Shown: positions 24,993 to 33,594 of the stretch, in pieces
How positions within the stretch are numbered: the stretch's first letter is position 1
Layout: the number at the start of each line of letters is the position of its first letter
Source of the DNA: DASYKT01 sp035995185
Lineage (GTDB): Bacteria; Acidobacteriota; Blastocatellia; Pyrinomonadales; Pyrinomonadaceae
Length of the DNA: 64,000 nt
Reading direction: 5' to 3'
Assembly: GCA_035995185.1 (NCBI GenBank)
Contig: DASYKT010000022.1
Coordinates: forward strand, 62,001 to 126,000
The notes under the pieces: model-generated
The model's input: only the letters and a program-made list of their open reading frames with translations
Told to the model about the DNA's origin: nothing
Databases searched by the model: none
Made by a program: the position numbers and the translations under genes

Positions 24993-27900
24993 CTATTGGA
25001 TCATCTCACTGGGAACAGCCTGGTCACTAGAGATGCCAAACTGCATTCCCGTGAATCCTGAGGTTGATTGCATGATGTACCAGACCCCATTCGAAGGCCG
25101 CCATACCGCTACGTCGGCTTTGCCGTCCCCGTCGAAATCTCCCGGTACCGGCCGGTCTCCGGCCAGGCCCCAGCCCATGATCGTGACCGTGCCGCTGCCG
25201 CTGTTATAGATGTACCAGGCGCTGTTCGAGGGCCGCCATACCGCTACATCCGTCTTGCCGTCAGCATCGTAATCGGCCGCCACCGGAATGTCACCGCTCT
25301 GGCCCCATTGCATAGAGGTCCACCCTCCGGCCTCGTCGCGCATCCCCCAGAGACCGGTGGATGGGCGAAATGCGATCGGACTGGCCTTACCGTCGCCGTC
25401 GAAATCTCCGCTGACCGGAATATCGCCTGGGATCCCCCACTGTATCGTCGAGCTCACTCCGGTGGAACCGCTGCGGAACCACTCGTTGGTGGCCGGATGA
25501 TAATAGATGAAATCGGCTCTTCCGTCGCCGTCAAAATCAGCCGGCAGAGGAACATCGCCCGCGCCGCCCCAGAACTTTAATCCGACGGTGCCGGTCGAGC
25601 TGTTAAGGTACCACCACGCTCCGTCGCGATAGATGCCCAGATCGCTTCGGCCATCGCCATCGTAATCGGCGGAGGCCAAGCGGTCGCCTGCCTGGCCGAA
25701 ATTATTGACGTTGAAACCGATCTGGCTTCCCATCAGGTACCAATTTCCATCCGACGGGCGGAAAATGGAGATATCGGACCTGCCGTCGCCGTCAAAATCC
25801 CACGCCGCGTTGGAATTAATCAAACGCGCTATGCCCAGTACGGGCTGGCCGTTATATAAAGTGAACGAGCCGGCGATGACAATTCTGCCGTTCGGCTGAA
25901 GGATCATTGAGCCAACGCCGGCATTCGTTCCCGTACCGACATTAAAAGTCGGGTCCCACGTACCATCGGCATTGAGCCTGGCGATATTAGGGCTGGAATT
26001 TCCGCCGACCGTGTTAAATGAGCCCGCGATCAGGATCTTGCCGTTCGGTAAAATCTTGACCTGACCAACGCCGCCCGATATGCCCGTAATGCCCGGGTCG
26101 GCGAAGGTCGGATCCAAAGCGCCGTCGGACGTAAGCCGTGCCAGGTATTTACGGGGGGTCGTATTGTATGCGGTAAAGCTGCCTGCGATCAGGATCTTGC
26201 CGTCAGGCAGGATCACTGCGTTGCCGATAGAATTGTCGGCCCCGACCGGCGGATTAAAGGTATTATCCAGAGAACCGTTCGCATTTAGCCGGGCGATGCG
26301 GCCGCGCGGTATTCCCGCGATCGCGGTAAATCCGCCGGTGATGATGATCTTGCCATCCGCTAAAGGAACGATCTTTAAGACCGGCGTGCTGGTAACGGGA
26401 CCGCCGCTGTCAAATGTATTATCGAGCGAACCGTTGGAATTAAGCCGCACGATGACCCGGCTGTTAATAAAGCCGCTGACCAGTATCTTTCCGTCGGGCA
26501 GCACAGCGATATTTGTCAGCGCTGTTCCGCCGCCCACTACCGGCGCGCTAAATGTGTCGTCGAGTGAGCCGTTGCTGTTTAATCTGATAAGCGATGATCC
26601 GGATGCTGATGTTGATCCGACCAATATCTTATCGTCCGGTAGAACTTGCAGACAGCATGGAATATTATTTACGTTCACGGCAGCGGTGAAGGTTGGATCC
26701 GGGCTTCCATCGAAATTTAAGCGGATCAGGTTGTTCACAAACCTTCTGCCGTTGACACTGATCGTTCCTCCGACCAGTATTTTACCGTCGGACTGCTGCG
26801 CGAGCCTCACGGTTTCGGCAACCTCCTGAGCATATACGCTGGCAAACGTGTTATCGCTGCTGCCGTCAGTGTTGAGCCGTCTAAAGTAACCTCCGCTTTT
26901 GGCGTTCGAATCTGACTGTACGTTGCGGTTCAGCAAGCCTCCGATGAAATACTTACCGTCGCCTTGCAGCAGCACACGGGCGGGAACCTGAAAGAAGTAA
27001 ACGGTATCGTAACTAAATGAAGCGTCGAGCGAACCGTCGGCATTGATCCTTGCCGCTTTATCACTCGCAGTTCCGTTATAAGTTGAGAACCGTCCTACCG
27101 CGACCAGCTGCCCGTCAGGTTCGACGATCACATTTTTGACCTCGCCGCCAAATCCCGACCCCTTGGCATTGAATGACATGTCCAGGGAACCGTCGGTGTT
27201 GATCTTGGTGCCGAATTTGCGATCGGTATTATTATTGATGGTAGTAAAGTCGCCGTAGGCAAAATATTTGCCGTCAGACAGCTCTGCGATGCCGCGCACA
27301 AATCCGCTGGTGCCGGTACCGGTAGAAACCAGAAACGAGGGATCGGCGGTGCCATCGGTGTTGAATTTTTTGATAAAAGCCGAAGTGTTCAGCTTGCAGG
27401 AGGCTAATACTTTACCGTCCGGCGTTGCCTTGGCCGCAAAGCACCCGTTCATCGATCCCGGGTCAAAACTCAGATCGAGGGTTCCATTGCTGTTAAATCT
27501 CACCAGCGAGTTTCTGTTCACCGAGCCGCCATACCCCATAAAACCGGCGGCCATCACTTTGCCGTCCGGCAAAAGCTCGATGTCCGCGATCGTCCCATTG
27601 GTAGCCGAGCCTACGACGCCGCCGTAATTAAAAGCATTATCGACCGAACCATCGGAATTTAAGCGCGCCATCATCTGGTGCGCCTCACCCGCGACAGCCA
27701 GGAATCCTCCGGCGACAAGGATCTTGCCGTCGGGCTGGAGTATCATGTCGTTGATCGCCAATTCAGAGAGGCAGCAGGCCGAAAACACCGCCGGGTTAAA
27801 AGACAGATCGCGGGAACCGTCAGTGTTAAAGCGCGCAATTATTTGAGATGGCTTGTCATCGAGGGCCGTCCATTTACCGGCGATAATAACCTTTCCGTCC

Positions 27901-28064
27901 GGCTGTATCACGGCAGCGCGAACGTCGCCCGAAAGTTCCCCGACGCCGCCTTTGAAAAAAGTGTCCAGTTCGCCCGTCGCCCTGGCCCCGCCGCAAAATA
28001 TTGACAGCACCAAAACAAAAAGAGTTATTAACCCGTAACCGTTGAAGATCCTTGATCGACTCAT
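24993..28064 (-). CDS. Secreted delta-60 repeat / VCBS (FG-GAP) protein, copy 3
   Basis: A 1023-residue member of the tandem family. The start at 28064 (MSRSRIFNGYG) follows AAGGAGCAGGG at a correct distance; an upstream in-frame extension of 15 residues has no ribosome site. The signal region is LITLFVLVLSIFCGGARA. Delta-60 repeats (GGFLAVAGEAHQMMARLNSD and similar) run to about residue 735. Six FG-GAP units end in FGISSDQAVPSEMIQ. It is the most divergent of the three and first in transcription order, though the repeat-filled gaps suggest each may have its own promoter. Confidence 0.85.
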   Translation of the reverse strand: MSRSRIFNGYGLITLFVLVLSIFCGGARATGELDTFFKGGVGELSGDVRAAVIQPDGKVIIAGKWTALDDKPSQIIARFNTDGSRDLSFNPAVFSACCLSELAINDMILQPDGKILVAGGFLAVAGEAHQMMARLNSDGSVDNAFNYGGVVGSATNGTIADIELLPDGKVMAAGFMGYGGSVNRNSLVRFNSNGTLDLSFDPGSMNGCFAAKATPDGKVLASCKLNTSAFIKKFNTDGTADPSFLVSTGTGTSGFVRGIAELSDGKYFAYGDFTTINNNTDRKFGTKINTDGSLDMSFNAKGSGFGGEVKNVIVEPDGQLVAVGRFSTYNGTASDKAARINADGSLDASFSYDTVYFFQVPARVLLQGDGKYFIGGLLNRNVQSDSNAKSGGYFRRLNTDGSSDNTFASVYAQEVAETVRLAQQSDGKILVGGTISVNGRRFVNNLIRLNFDGSPDPTFTAAVNVNNIPCCLQVLPDDKILVGSTSASGSSLIRLNSNGSLDDTFSAPVVGGGTALTNIAVLPDGKILVSGFINSRVIVRLNSNGSLDNTFDSGGPVTSTPVLKIVPLADGKIIITGGFTAIAGIPRGRIARLNANGSLDNTFNPPVGADNSIGNAVILPDGKILIAGSFTAYNTTPRKYLARLTSDGALDPTFADPGITGISGGVGQVKILPNGKILIAGSFNTVGGNSSPNIARLNADGTWDPTFNVGTGTNAGVGSMILQPNGRIVIAGSFTLYNGQPVLGIARLINSNAAWDFDGDGRSDISIFRPSDGNWYLMGSQIGFNVNNFGQAGDRLASADYDGDGRSDLGIYRDGAWWYLNSSTGTVGLKFWGGAGDVPLPADFDGDGRADFIYYHPATNEWFRSGSTGVSSTIQWGIPGDIPVSGDFDGDGKASPIAFRPSTGLWGMRDEAGGWTSMQWGQSGDIPVAADYDADGKTDVAVWRPSNSAWYIYNSGSGTVTIMGWGLAGDRPVPGDFDGDGKADVAVWRPSNGVWYIMQSTSGFTGMQFGISSDQAVPSEMIQ

Positions 28065-28109
28065 ATTCCCTGCTCCTTTAATGGAAAATCGACGGAAAAA
28101 TTCCGTCAA

Positions 28110-28523
28110 AAATATCTGCTAATTTTCTCTGACCCGAAAAATTATTGTTAGAACTACAAGGCTAGTAACACTAATTGGACTCCGCATTTGTGGGCCCTCC
28201 TCGAACTAATCCTGTTTGGCGATCTCGCCTGTCAGGTCGAGATCTAAGTGAGAGGCTATGGTTTTTCCCCGTAACTATAACATTTTTTGTTGAAAAGGAA
28301 AGCTTTTTATGCAGCAAAACCCGTTGTTAAACATAATTTTAACGGGGAATTAACACGCCTTCTTGCCCTTTTTTATCCGGTCGTTTAAATTAAACTCTTA
28401 CCTGGAGCAAATTCCTGAATTTTTCCGCGATATTTAATGCTTTTTGCGTTTTTTGAGCGGACCCAAGGGACCATGTTCCCTCGTAAGACAATTTTTCATC
28501 CCGAAAGGAGATATTGCCGACCT
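28110..28523. other. Intergenic region before EF-G-like gene, with dyads
   Basis: No gene is seen. A near-perfect 16-bp dyad AGGGACCATGTTCCCT lies at 28466-28481, about 40 bp before the EF-G-like start, and could be an operator or part of the mRNA leader. Another hairpin (CCCGTTGTTAAA/TTTAACGGG) lies near 28320-28350. Neither matches a known regulator site that I can name. Confidence 0.4.
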
Positions 28524-30629
28524 ATGAAAGCCTACTCAACAGAGCAAATACGCAACATAGCAGTCATTGGACACGGCGACGCGGGTAAAACCCAGTTGGT
28601 CAGTTCCCTACTTCACGTTTCCGGCGCCACGCATCGCTGGGGAAAGGTGGACGAAGGAACCACCGTCACCGACCACGAAGAAGATTCGATAGAGCGAAAA
28701 GTGACGCTCAATAACAATCTTGCCCATCTGGAATATAAAGAGACCAAAGTTAACCTTATCGATACACCAGGTTACGCGGCCTTTGTTTCGCACGCCCGCC
28801 CGGCAGTGCGCGTCGCCGATTGCGCGCTGGTCGTGGTTGACGGCGTTAACGGCATTGAGGTGCAAACGGAAAAGACCTGGAGCTACGCTAACGAATTTAT
28901 GCTGCCGCGTTTTATGGTCATCACCAAGATGGATAAAGAGCGCGCCGATTTCGGGCATGCGCTCGACACTGCGGCCCATTCTTTCGCCCGTTCGATCGTG
29001 CCCTTCACGCTGCCGATCGGACAGGAAGCAAATTTCCGGGGCGTGGTCGATGTCGTGCATATGAAGGCTTATGAATATGACGAGAACGGCAAAGCAAAAG
29101 AAGTTCCGATTCCCGCAGACGGAAAAGGCCTGGTCGATAAGACCCGCGAACGCCTGATCGAGATCGTCGCCGAATCTGACGATGCCCTGCTGGAAAAATT
29201 CTTTGAGAACGGAACGCTGGAAGACGAGGATGTCATTCCGAATCTCGCCAAAGCTATCGCTTCGAGCAAACTGTGTCCCGTCTTTGCGGTTTCCGCCGAA
29301 ACATTGGTCGGCCTGACCACGCTCCTCGACGCGATCGTCGAATACGCGCCCAACCCGGCCACGCACGCGCAAGAATACGGCTATGCCGATTCCGATATGG
29401 CGGGCGATCAGATCACCCGCAAATACAACAACGACGAACCGTTCAGCGCTTTTGTTTTCCGCACCATCGCCGACCCGTTCGCCGGCCGCATCAACGTGAT
29501 GAAGGTCATCAGCGGCAAGGTCGCGCATGACGCCACGGTCTTTAATTCGACGCACGGTTCACCGGAGCGCCTCGGCGCGCTGCACGTGCTGCAGGGCAAG
29601 AATCTGGAAAAGGTCGATTCCGCGCAGACCGGCGATATCATCGCGGTGGTGAAACTAAAAGACACTCAGACCAACGACACGCTCAGCGACAAAGCCAAGC
29701 CGATCGTTTATCCGAAAGTGAAGTACCGCGAACCGGCCATCGCTTTCGCCATCGAACCGAAATCGCGCAACGATGAAGAAAAGATCTCGCAGGCGCTGCA
29801 CAAAATTCTGGAAGAAGACCCGAGCCTGCACTTTGACCGCGACGCGCAGACCAAGGAGTTCATTCTTTCGGGCACCGGCCAGCTTCATATCGAAACGGTG
29901 GTCGATAAACTCATGAACCGCTACCACGTCGAAGTAGCGCTGCATCCGCCGAAAGTTCCCTATAAGGAAACGATCACCGCCCAGGCGGAAGTTCAGGGAC
30001 GGCACAAGAAGCAATCCGGCGGCCGCGGCCAGTTCGGTGATTGCAAGTGCATCTTTGAACCGCTCGAACGCAGCGCCGGTTTTGAATTTGTCGACAAGAT
30101 CTTCGGCGGATCGATTCCGCAGAATTTCCGCCCCGCGATCGAAAAAGGCATTATCGAGGCAGCGGCTTCCGGCTCGGTCGCCGGTTACCCGATGGTCGAT
30201 TTCCGCGTCACGCTGATCGACGGAAGTTTTCACGCGGTCGATTCGGACGAGCATAGTTTCCGCGCGGCGGGACGCAAGGCGTTTCGCGCGGCAATGGAAA
30301 AAACAAGGCCAACGCTGCTGGAACCGATCATGGACGTCGAGGTTTTCGCGCCGCAGGAAACTTCGGGCGATATCATGGGCGATCTGAATTCGCGCCGCGG
30401 ACGCGTGCAGGGTATGGACATGCTCGGCAAACAGCAGGTGATCAAGGCCCAGGTGCCGCTGTCGGAAATGCTCGATTACCAATCGAAGCTCAATTCCATC
30501 ACGGCCGCGCGCGGTTCGTATCATATGCAGTTTTCGCATTACGATCCGCTGCCCGGCAACCTGATGAGCAAGGTCGTCGAACAGGCCCGAGCCGAAGGCC
30601 GTATCCGCGGTCACGAAGACGACGAGTAA
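28524..30629 (+). CDS. Elongation factor G-like translational GTPase (EF-G-2 type)
   Basis: A 701-residue GTPase with the five-domain EF-G layout. The P-loop is GHGDAGKTQ at residues 16-24. Switch II reads DTPGY at 80-84, where canonical EF-G has DTPGH, so the catalytic His is Tyr. The guanine motif is TKMD at 134-137 instead of NKMD. The C-terminal part has the domain IV/V signatures (GGRGQFGDCKC, DLNSRRGRVQGMD). These are the hallmarks of the EF-G-2 group known from Thermus, which binds ribosomes but differs in GTP hydrolysis. The ATG at 28524 is chosen because AAAGGAG precedes it and the GTPase domain then begins normally; upstream in-frame codons are not conserved-looking. It is probably additional to a canonical fusA elsewhere. 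Confidence 0.9.
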   Translation: MKAYSTEQIRNIAVIGHGDAGKTQLVSSLLHVSGATHRWGKVDEGTTVTDHEEDSIERKVTLNNNLAHLEYKETKVNLIDTPGYAAFVSHARPAVRVADCALVVVDGVNGIEVQTEKTWSYANEFMLPRFMVITKMDKERADFGHALDTAAHSFARSIVPFTLPIGQEANFRGVVDVVHMKAYEYDENGKAKEVPIPADGKGLVDKTRERLIEIVAESDDALLEKFFENGTLEDEDVIPNLAKAIASSKLCPVFAVSAETLVGLTTLLDAIVEYAPNPATHAQEYGYADSDMAGDQITRKYNNDEPFSAFVFRTIADPFAGRINVMKVISGKVAHDATVFNSTHGSPERLGALHVLQGKNLEKVDSAQTGDIIAVVKLKDTQTNDTLSDKAKPIVYPKVKYREPAIAFAIEPKSRNDEEKISQALHKILEEDPSLHFDRDAQTKEFILSGTGQLHIETVVDKLMNRYHVEVALHPPKVPYKETITAQAEVQGRHKKQSGGRGQFGDCKCIFEPLERSAGFEFVDKIFGGSIPQNFRPAIEKGIIEAAASGSVAGYPMVDFRVTLIDGSFHAVDSDEHSFRAAGRKAFRAAMEKTRPTLLEPIMDVEVFAPQETSGDIMGDLNSRRGRVQGMDMLGKQQVIKAQVPLSEMLDYQSKLNSITAARGSYHMQFSHYDPLPGNLMSKVVEQARAEGRIRGHEDDE

Positions 30630-30650
30630 TCATTTGTCGCTTATAGATAT

Positions 30651-30737
30651 TTAGCCACAGAGAACACAGAGTTCACAGAGTTCACAGAGAGGTAATTTTC
30701 TACTCTGTGTTCTCTGTGAACTCAGTGGCTAATTTTT
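30651..30737. repeat. CACAGAG-type palindromic repeat
   Basis: A left arm of CACAGAGAACACAGAG-type words (30656-30691) is matched by an inverted right arm (CTCTGTGTTCTCTGTGAAC, about 30703-30722). It belongs to the CACAAAG/CACAGAG class of intergenic repeats and lies just after the EF-G-like gene. Confidence 0.65.
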
Positions 30738-30832
30738 TTCAATGCCTCTCTGCGATCTTTGCGGCTAATTTTTTACGGATATAAAATTTCCTCATTCTCC
30801 GCTTTCTTTTTTTGAATTATAATAACTACACT

Positions 30833-31393
30833 ATGGGAATGGCTCTCAACAGGCACCATTTTACTGTCGATGATTTTAATTTTCTGCACGACCAGGGAAA
30901 GTTCAAACCCGACGACCGTCTCGAACTCATCGAAGGGGAAATATACGAAATGTCACCGATCGGGAGTCTCCACGCCCGCTGCGTAAAATATTTAAGCAAC
31001 TTTTTGGCACAATGCCTGGCTGGCCAATATATTATCGGCACTCAGGATCCGATAATTCTGAATGACTTTAATCAGCCGCAGCCGGACATTGCGGTTATCC
31101 GCTATCAGCAGGATTTTTACAAGCAATCTCATCCGAAAGCTGCGGATGTTCTGCTGGTCATCGAAGTTTCGGATACTACGGTTGAATTAGACCGCAATAT
31201 AAAATTTCCTAAATATGCCGCGGCCCGTATTCCGGAAGCATGGCTGGTCGATCTTCCCGCGGAGCAGATCGAGGTTCACTCCCACCTTCAGGATAAAACC
31301 TACGGAATGGTCAAGATCTATCAGCGGGGTGACGAAGTTGTTTCCTCCACAATGCCCGGGATAAAGTTCAGTGTCGACGACATTCTCGGCTAA
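30833..31393 (+). CDS. Uma2-family (DUF820) PD-(D/E)XK endonuclease-like protein
   Basis: A 186-residue protein of the Uma2 family, named as putative restriction-endonuclease-fold proteins and abundant in Cyanobacteria and Acidobacteriota. Visible features are RLELIEGEIYEMSPIGSLHA near the N-terminus, the PDIAVI strand, and LVIEVSDTTVELDRNIKFPKYA, which carries the Asp and Glu-x-(V) of the PD-(D/E)XK core, followed by PEAWLVDL. The biological role of this family is largely unknown. The ATG at 30833 is preferred over an upstream TTG. No toxin, methylase or transposase neighbour is present. Confidence 0.85.
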   Translation: MGMALNRHHFTVDDFNFLHDQGKFKPDDRLELIEGEIYEMSPIGSLHARCVKYLSNFLAQCLAGQYIIGTQDPIILNDFNQPQPDIAVIRYQQDFYKQSHPKAADVLLVIEVSDTTVELDRNIKFPKYAAARIPEAWLVDLPAEQIEVHSHLQDKTYGMVKIYQRGDEVVSSTMPGIKFSVDDILG

Positions 31394-31595
31394 ACCGGCA
31401 ACCCGCAATTTCAAGATCACAAGAGCGCATAGCACTGAGAGTTTTACCAGGGGCATATAGGGATAAAAGGATTAAAAGAAACTAAATTTTCTCTTTTTCA
31501 ACCCTCCATCCCTGCTAATTTTTCTCCGTAAACTCCTTGGCTGAACCAACTATTTCTAGACCTGCCGCATCCAAATTGATACACTCTTTACCATT

Positions 31596-33050
31596 ATGAA
31601 AATACTATCCGAACGCTTTGCTGCACTCCTTCTTATCGTTCTTTTTCTAATGACACCCGTCTGGGCCACCTGTGGTGGCGGCGGTGGAGGCGGAGGCGGC
31701 GGAATGTCCGGCGGCAGTTCGGGCGGCGGTTCCGACCCGGTCGTTTATCACGTGCCGTGGAAACTGCTTAAAGAAATAAAGGAGCCGGTCAAAGAAGGCC
31801 TGATCGTTTACTGGTTTCCCAATTCCGTTGAAGAGATAAAAAAATCGCCGCTGCGGGAATCGCGCCCCCTTTCTCTTTACGCGGCCCAGTGCACCTCGAT
31901 GCAGCTGGCTGACAGTCACACGCCGAACGCGGACGCGCTGGTCGGCGAATCAAAGCTTCCGGTGGTCGTGCTGGCTAACCCGGATGCCACGGTTGTCGGC
32001 AAAGTGGAAAACAAGGACGGCAAGATCAAACTCGTCGATGTGGAAAAACTGGTCGGCGATGAGATCAAGAAGCGCGAAACCACCGTCGATACGAGTTTGA
32101 AAGAAGCCAAGGCCAAAGCAACCGCGGGTGACAACGAAGGCGCGATCAGGCTCTATGAATCAGTGACAGCCGAAAAATGCATGTTCGCGAAAAAAGCGAA
32201 AGACGCGGAAAAAGAATTGAAGAAGCTGGGCGCGCAAGGCGTCGTGAATGTCCCTCTCGCGCCGAAGATGGACGCCCGGACAAACGCTCTGATCGTGCGG
32301 ACGATGAAGCAGGGATTGATCGCGGAAAATAATTCGCAGTATGTTTTGGCGGACAAGCTTTACACCAAAGCGAACCTGATGGACCCGGCCGATCCCACGC
32401 CGCTGCGCTATCTCGGCGAGCTCTATCGCCATCACATCGGCGACTGGGTCAAAGCGCGTAAGATGTTCGACCAGATCCTTGAGATGCCGGCCGACCCGCT
32501 TTCACGCGCGGTCGCGCTGCACGGGCTGGGCAAGATGACCATTCACGACGGCGAATTTAAAAAAGGTTTGGGCCTGATGGAACAGTCCGCCGCGATCTAT
32601 CCGCTGGCGCTGACCTATCGCAACCTCGCCGTGTATTGGAATTCCGAAGGCGATCTGGCCCAGGGAAATTTCTTCACTGAAAAAGCCTTGGCGCTTGATC
32701 CGACCGATCCGTACAACCTGGTCTTTGCGGCGGTGTTTATGGCCGCTTCAGGCAAAAAAGACGAAGCCGTCAAGATCGCCCGCGCGAACGCGAACCTGCT
32801 GCCTGCTTCCTACAATCTGGCGGCGATATTCGCCCAGGCCGGTGAAAAAGATAAAGCCCTGACGATGCTAAAACGCCACTTCTATCAATACGAGCGTTAC
32901 CAGGCGGTGCGCGCCAAGGAAATGATGGAAGCCCGCGTCGATGCCGTGTTTGATTCGCTCCGTCACGACTCGGCTTTTATCGATCTCACCAGCGGCGCCG
33001 ATGGCCGCCTGATGATGCCGATGAAACCGATGACGGGAATGACCAACTAA
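31596..33050 (+). CDS. Secreted glycine-stretch TPR protein with thioredoxin-like region
   Basis: A 484-residue protein. The signal peptide (FAALLLIVLFLMTPVWAT) is followed by a single Cys and ten consecutive Gly, then a Ser/Gly linker. The WATC sequence is not a standard lipobox. Residues 45-145 (VPWKLLKEIKEPVKEGLIVYWFPN ... LPVVVLANPDATVVG) have the look of a thioredoxin-like fold but no CxxC motif. From about 165 onward several TPR units occur (DPTPLRYLGELYRHH, ALALDPTDPYNLVFAAVFMAASGK). It stands alone between repeats. Function unknown; a periplasmic or surface scaffold is likely. Confidence 0.7.
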   Translation: MKILSERFAALLLIVLFLMTPVWATCGGGGGGGGGGMSGGSSGGGSDPVVYHVPWKLLKEIKEPVKEGLIVYWFPNSVEEIKKSPLRESRPLSLYAAQCTSMQLADSHTPNADALVGESKLPVVVLANPDATVVGKVENKDGKIKLVDVEKLVGDEIKKRETTVDTSLKEAKAKATAGDNEGAIRLYESVTAEKCMFAKKAKDAEKELKKLGAQGVVNVPLAPKMDARTNALIVRTMKQGLIAENNSQYVLADKLYTKANLMDPADPTPLRYLGELYRHHIGDWVKARKMFDQILEMPADPLSRAVALHGLGKMTIHDGEFKKGLGLMEQSAAIYPLALTYRNLAVYWNSEGDLAQGNFFTEKALALDPTDPYNLVFAAVFMAASGKKDEAVKIARANANLLPASYNLAAIFAQAGEKDKALTMLKRHFYQYERYQAVRAKEMMEARVDAVFDSLRHDSAFIDLTSGADGRLMMPMKPMTGMTN

Positions 33051-33090
33051 GACTGAAACCAGGGCAGTAAATAGAGCGTGTAAAATCAAG

Positions 33091-33140
33091 GAGCACAAAG
33101 AACAATAATCTTTGTGCTCTTTGTGTCTTTGTGGTTAATT
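33091..33140. repeat. CACAAAG/CTTTGTG hairpin repeat
   Basis: AGCACAAAGA and TCTTTGTGCT form an 8 to 10-bp stem at about 33096-33120, followed by the typical tail CTTTGTGTCTTTGTGGTTAATT. It lies between convergent genes and may terminate both. The tail is similar to the sequence encoding the signal peptide at 51106-51136. Confidence 0.65.
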
Positions 33141-33474
33141 ATTTCTTCGGCTTCGCCTGCGCTAACCGGTGCGCGCCGCGCAGCAGATCGCTGAGCGCAT
33201 CTTCACTCACCTTTGATAAATTCACTAAAACATATTCGTAATTCAGATAGTGATCGGTGATGAAATAAGTTTCGGGATCGGCGGCCATTAATTCTTCACG
33301 TTCCTCGAAAGTGGTTTTGAGCACCATCGTTTCGCCGTCTTCCCACATCCGCACCATAAGCTTGCCTTTTACTTTTAGCGCAGGCGTTCCGTAAGACGTA
33401 CTTTCGGCCACGCCGGGAAGAACCAGCCCGACCCGGCGAACCGTATCGAAAGTGATCAAAGAGTTTTTCTTCAT
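33139..33474 (-). CDS. MmcQ/YjbR-family protein
   Basis: A 111-residue protein of the MmcQ/YjbR fold (alpha/beta 'double-wing', sometimes called DNA-binding on structural grounds). Family signs are VRRVGLVLPGVAESTSYGTPALKVKGKLMVRMW, a conserved E-x-x-Y/F-G-x-P-(A/T)-(F/L) block, and ADPETYFITDHYLNYEYVLVNL, which matches the typical 'P..Y.T.HY.GY..V.V.L' segment. The ATG at 33474 is chosen over an adjacent TTG. Single gene; the cellular role of this family is not settled. Confidence 0.85.
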   Translation of the reverse strand: MKKNSLITFDTVRRVGLVLPGVAESTSYGTPALKVKGKLMVRMWEDGETMVLKTTFEEREELMAADPETYFITDHYLNYEYVLVNLSKVSEDALSDLLRGAHRLAQAKPKK

Positions 33475-33500
33475 CAATTTTGAGGATGAACGGTTTTTTA

Positions 33501-33570
33501 TTAGCCACTAATTACACAAATATCACGAATGAAGGATGTATTAATTCGTGTTATTTGTGACATTCGTGGC
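33501..33570. repeat. TTAGCCACTAATTACAC-type palindromic repeat, copy 2
   Basis: Same arms and length as 21552-21620 with a few changes, most of them in the middle. It lies between the YjbR gene start and the end of the metalloprotease gene. Confidence 0.7.
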
Positions 33571-33594
33571 CGTATCCGTGACTTAGGAGAAAGC

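Noticed and set aside
19320..26829. Several plus-strand open frames opposite the delta-60 genes
   Set aside because: They arise from the repetitive codon pattern of the delta-60/VCBS genes and show translated antisense repeats rather than real domains.
28608..30614. Long open frames on the minus strand opposite the EF-G-like gene
   Set aside because: They are mirror frames of a GC-rich coding gene, with no protein-family signatures and no ribosome sites.
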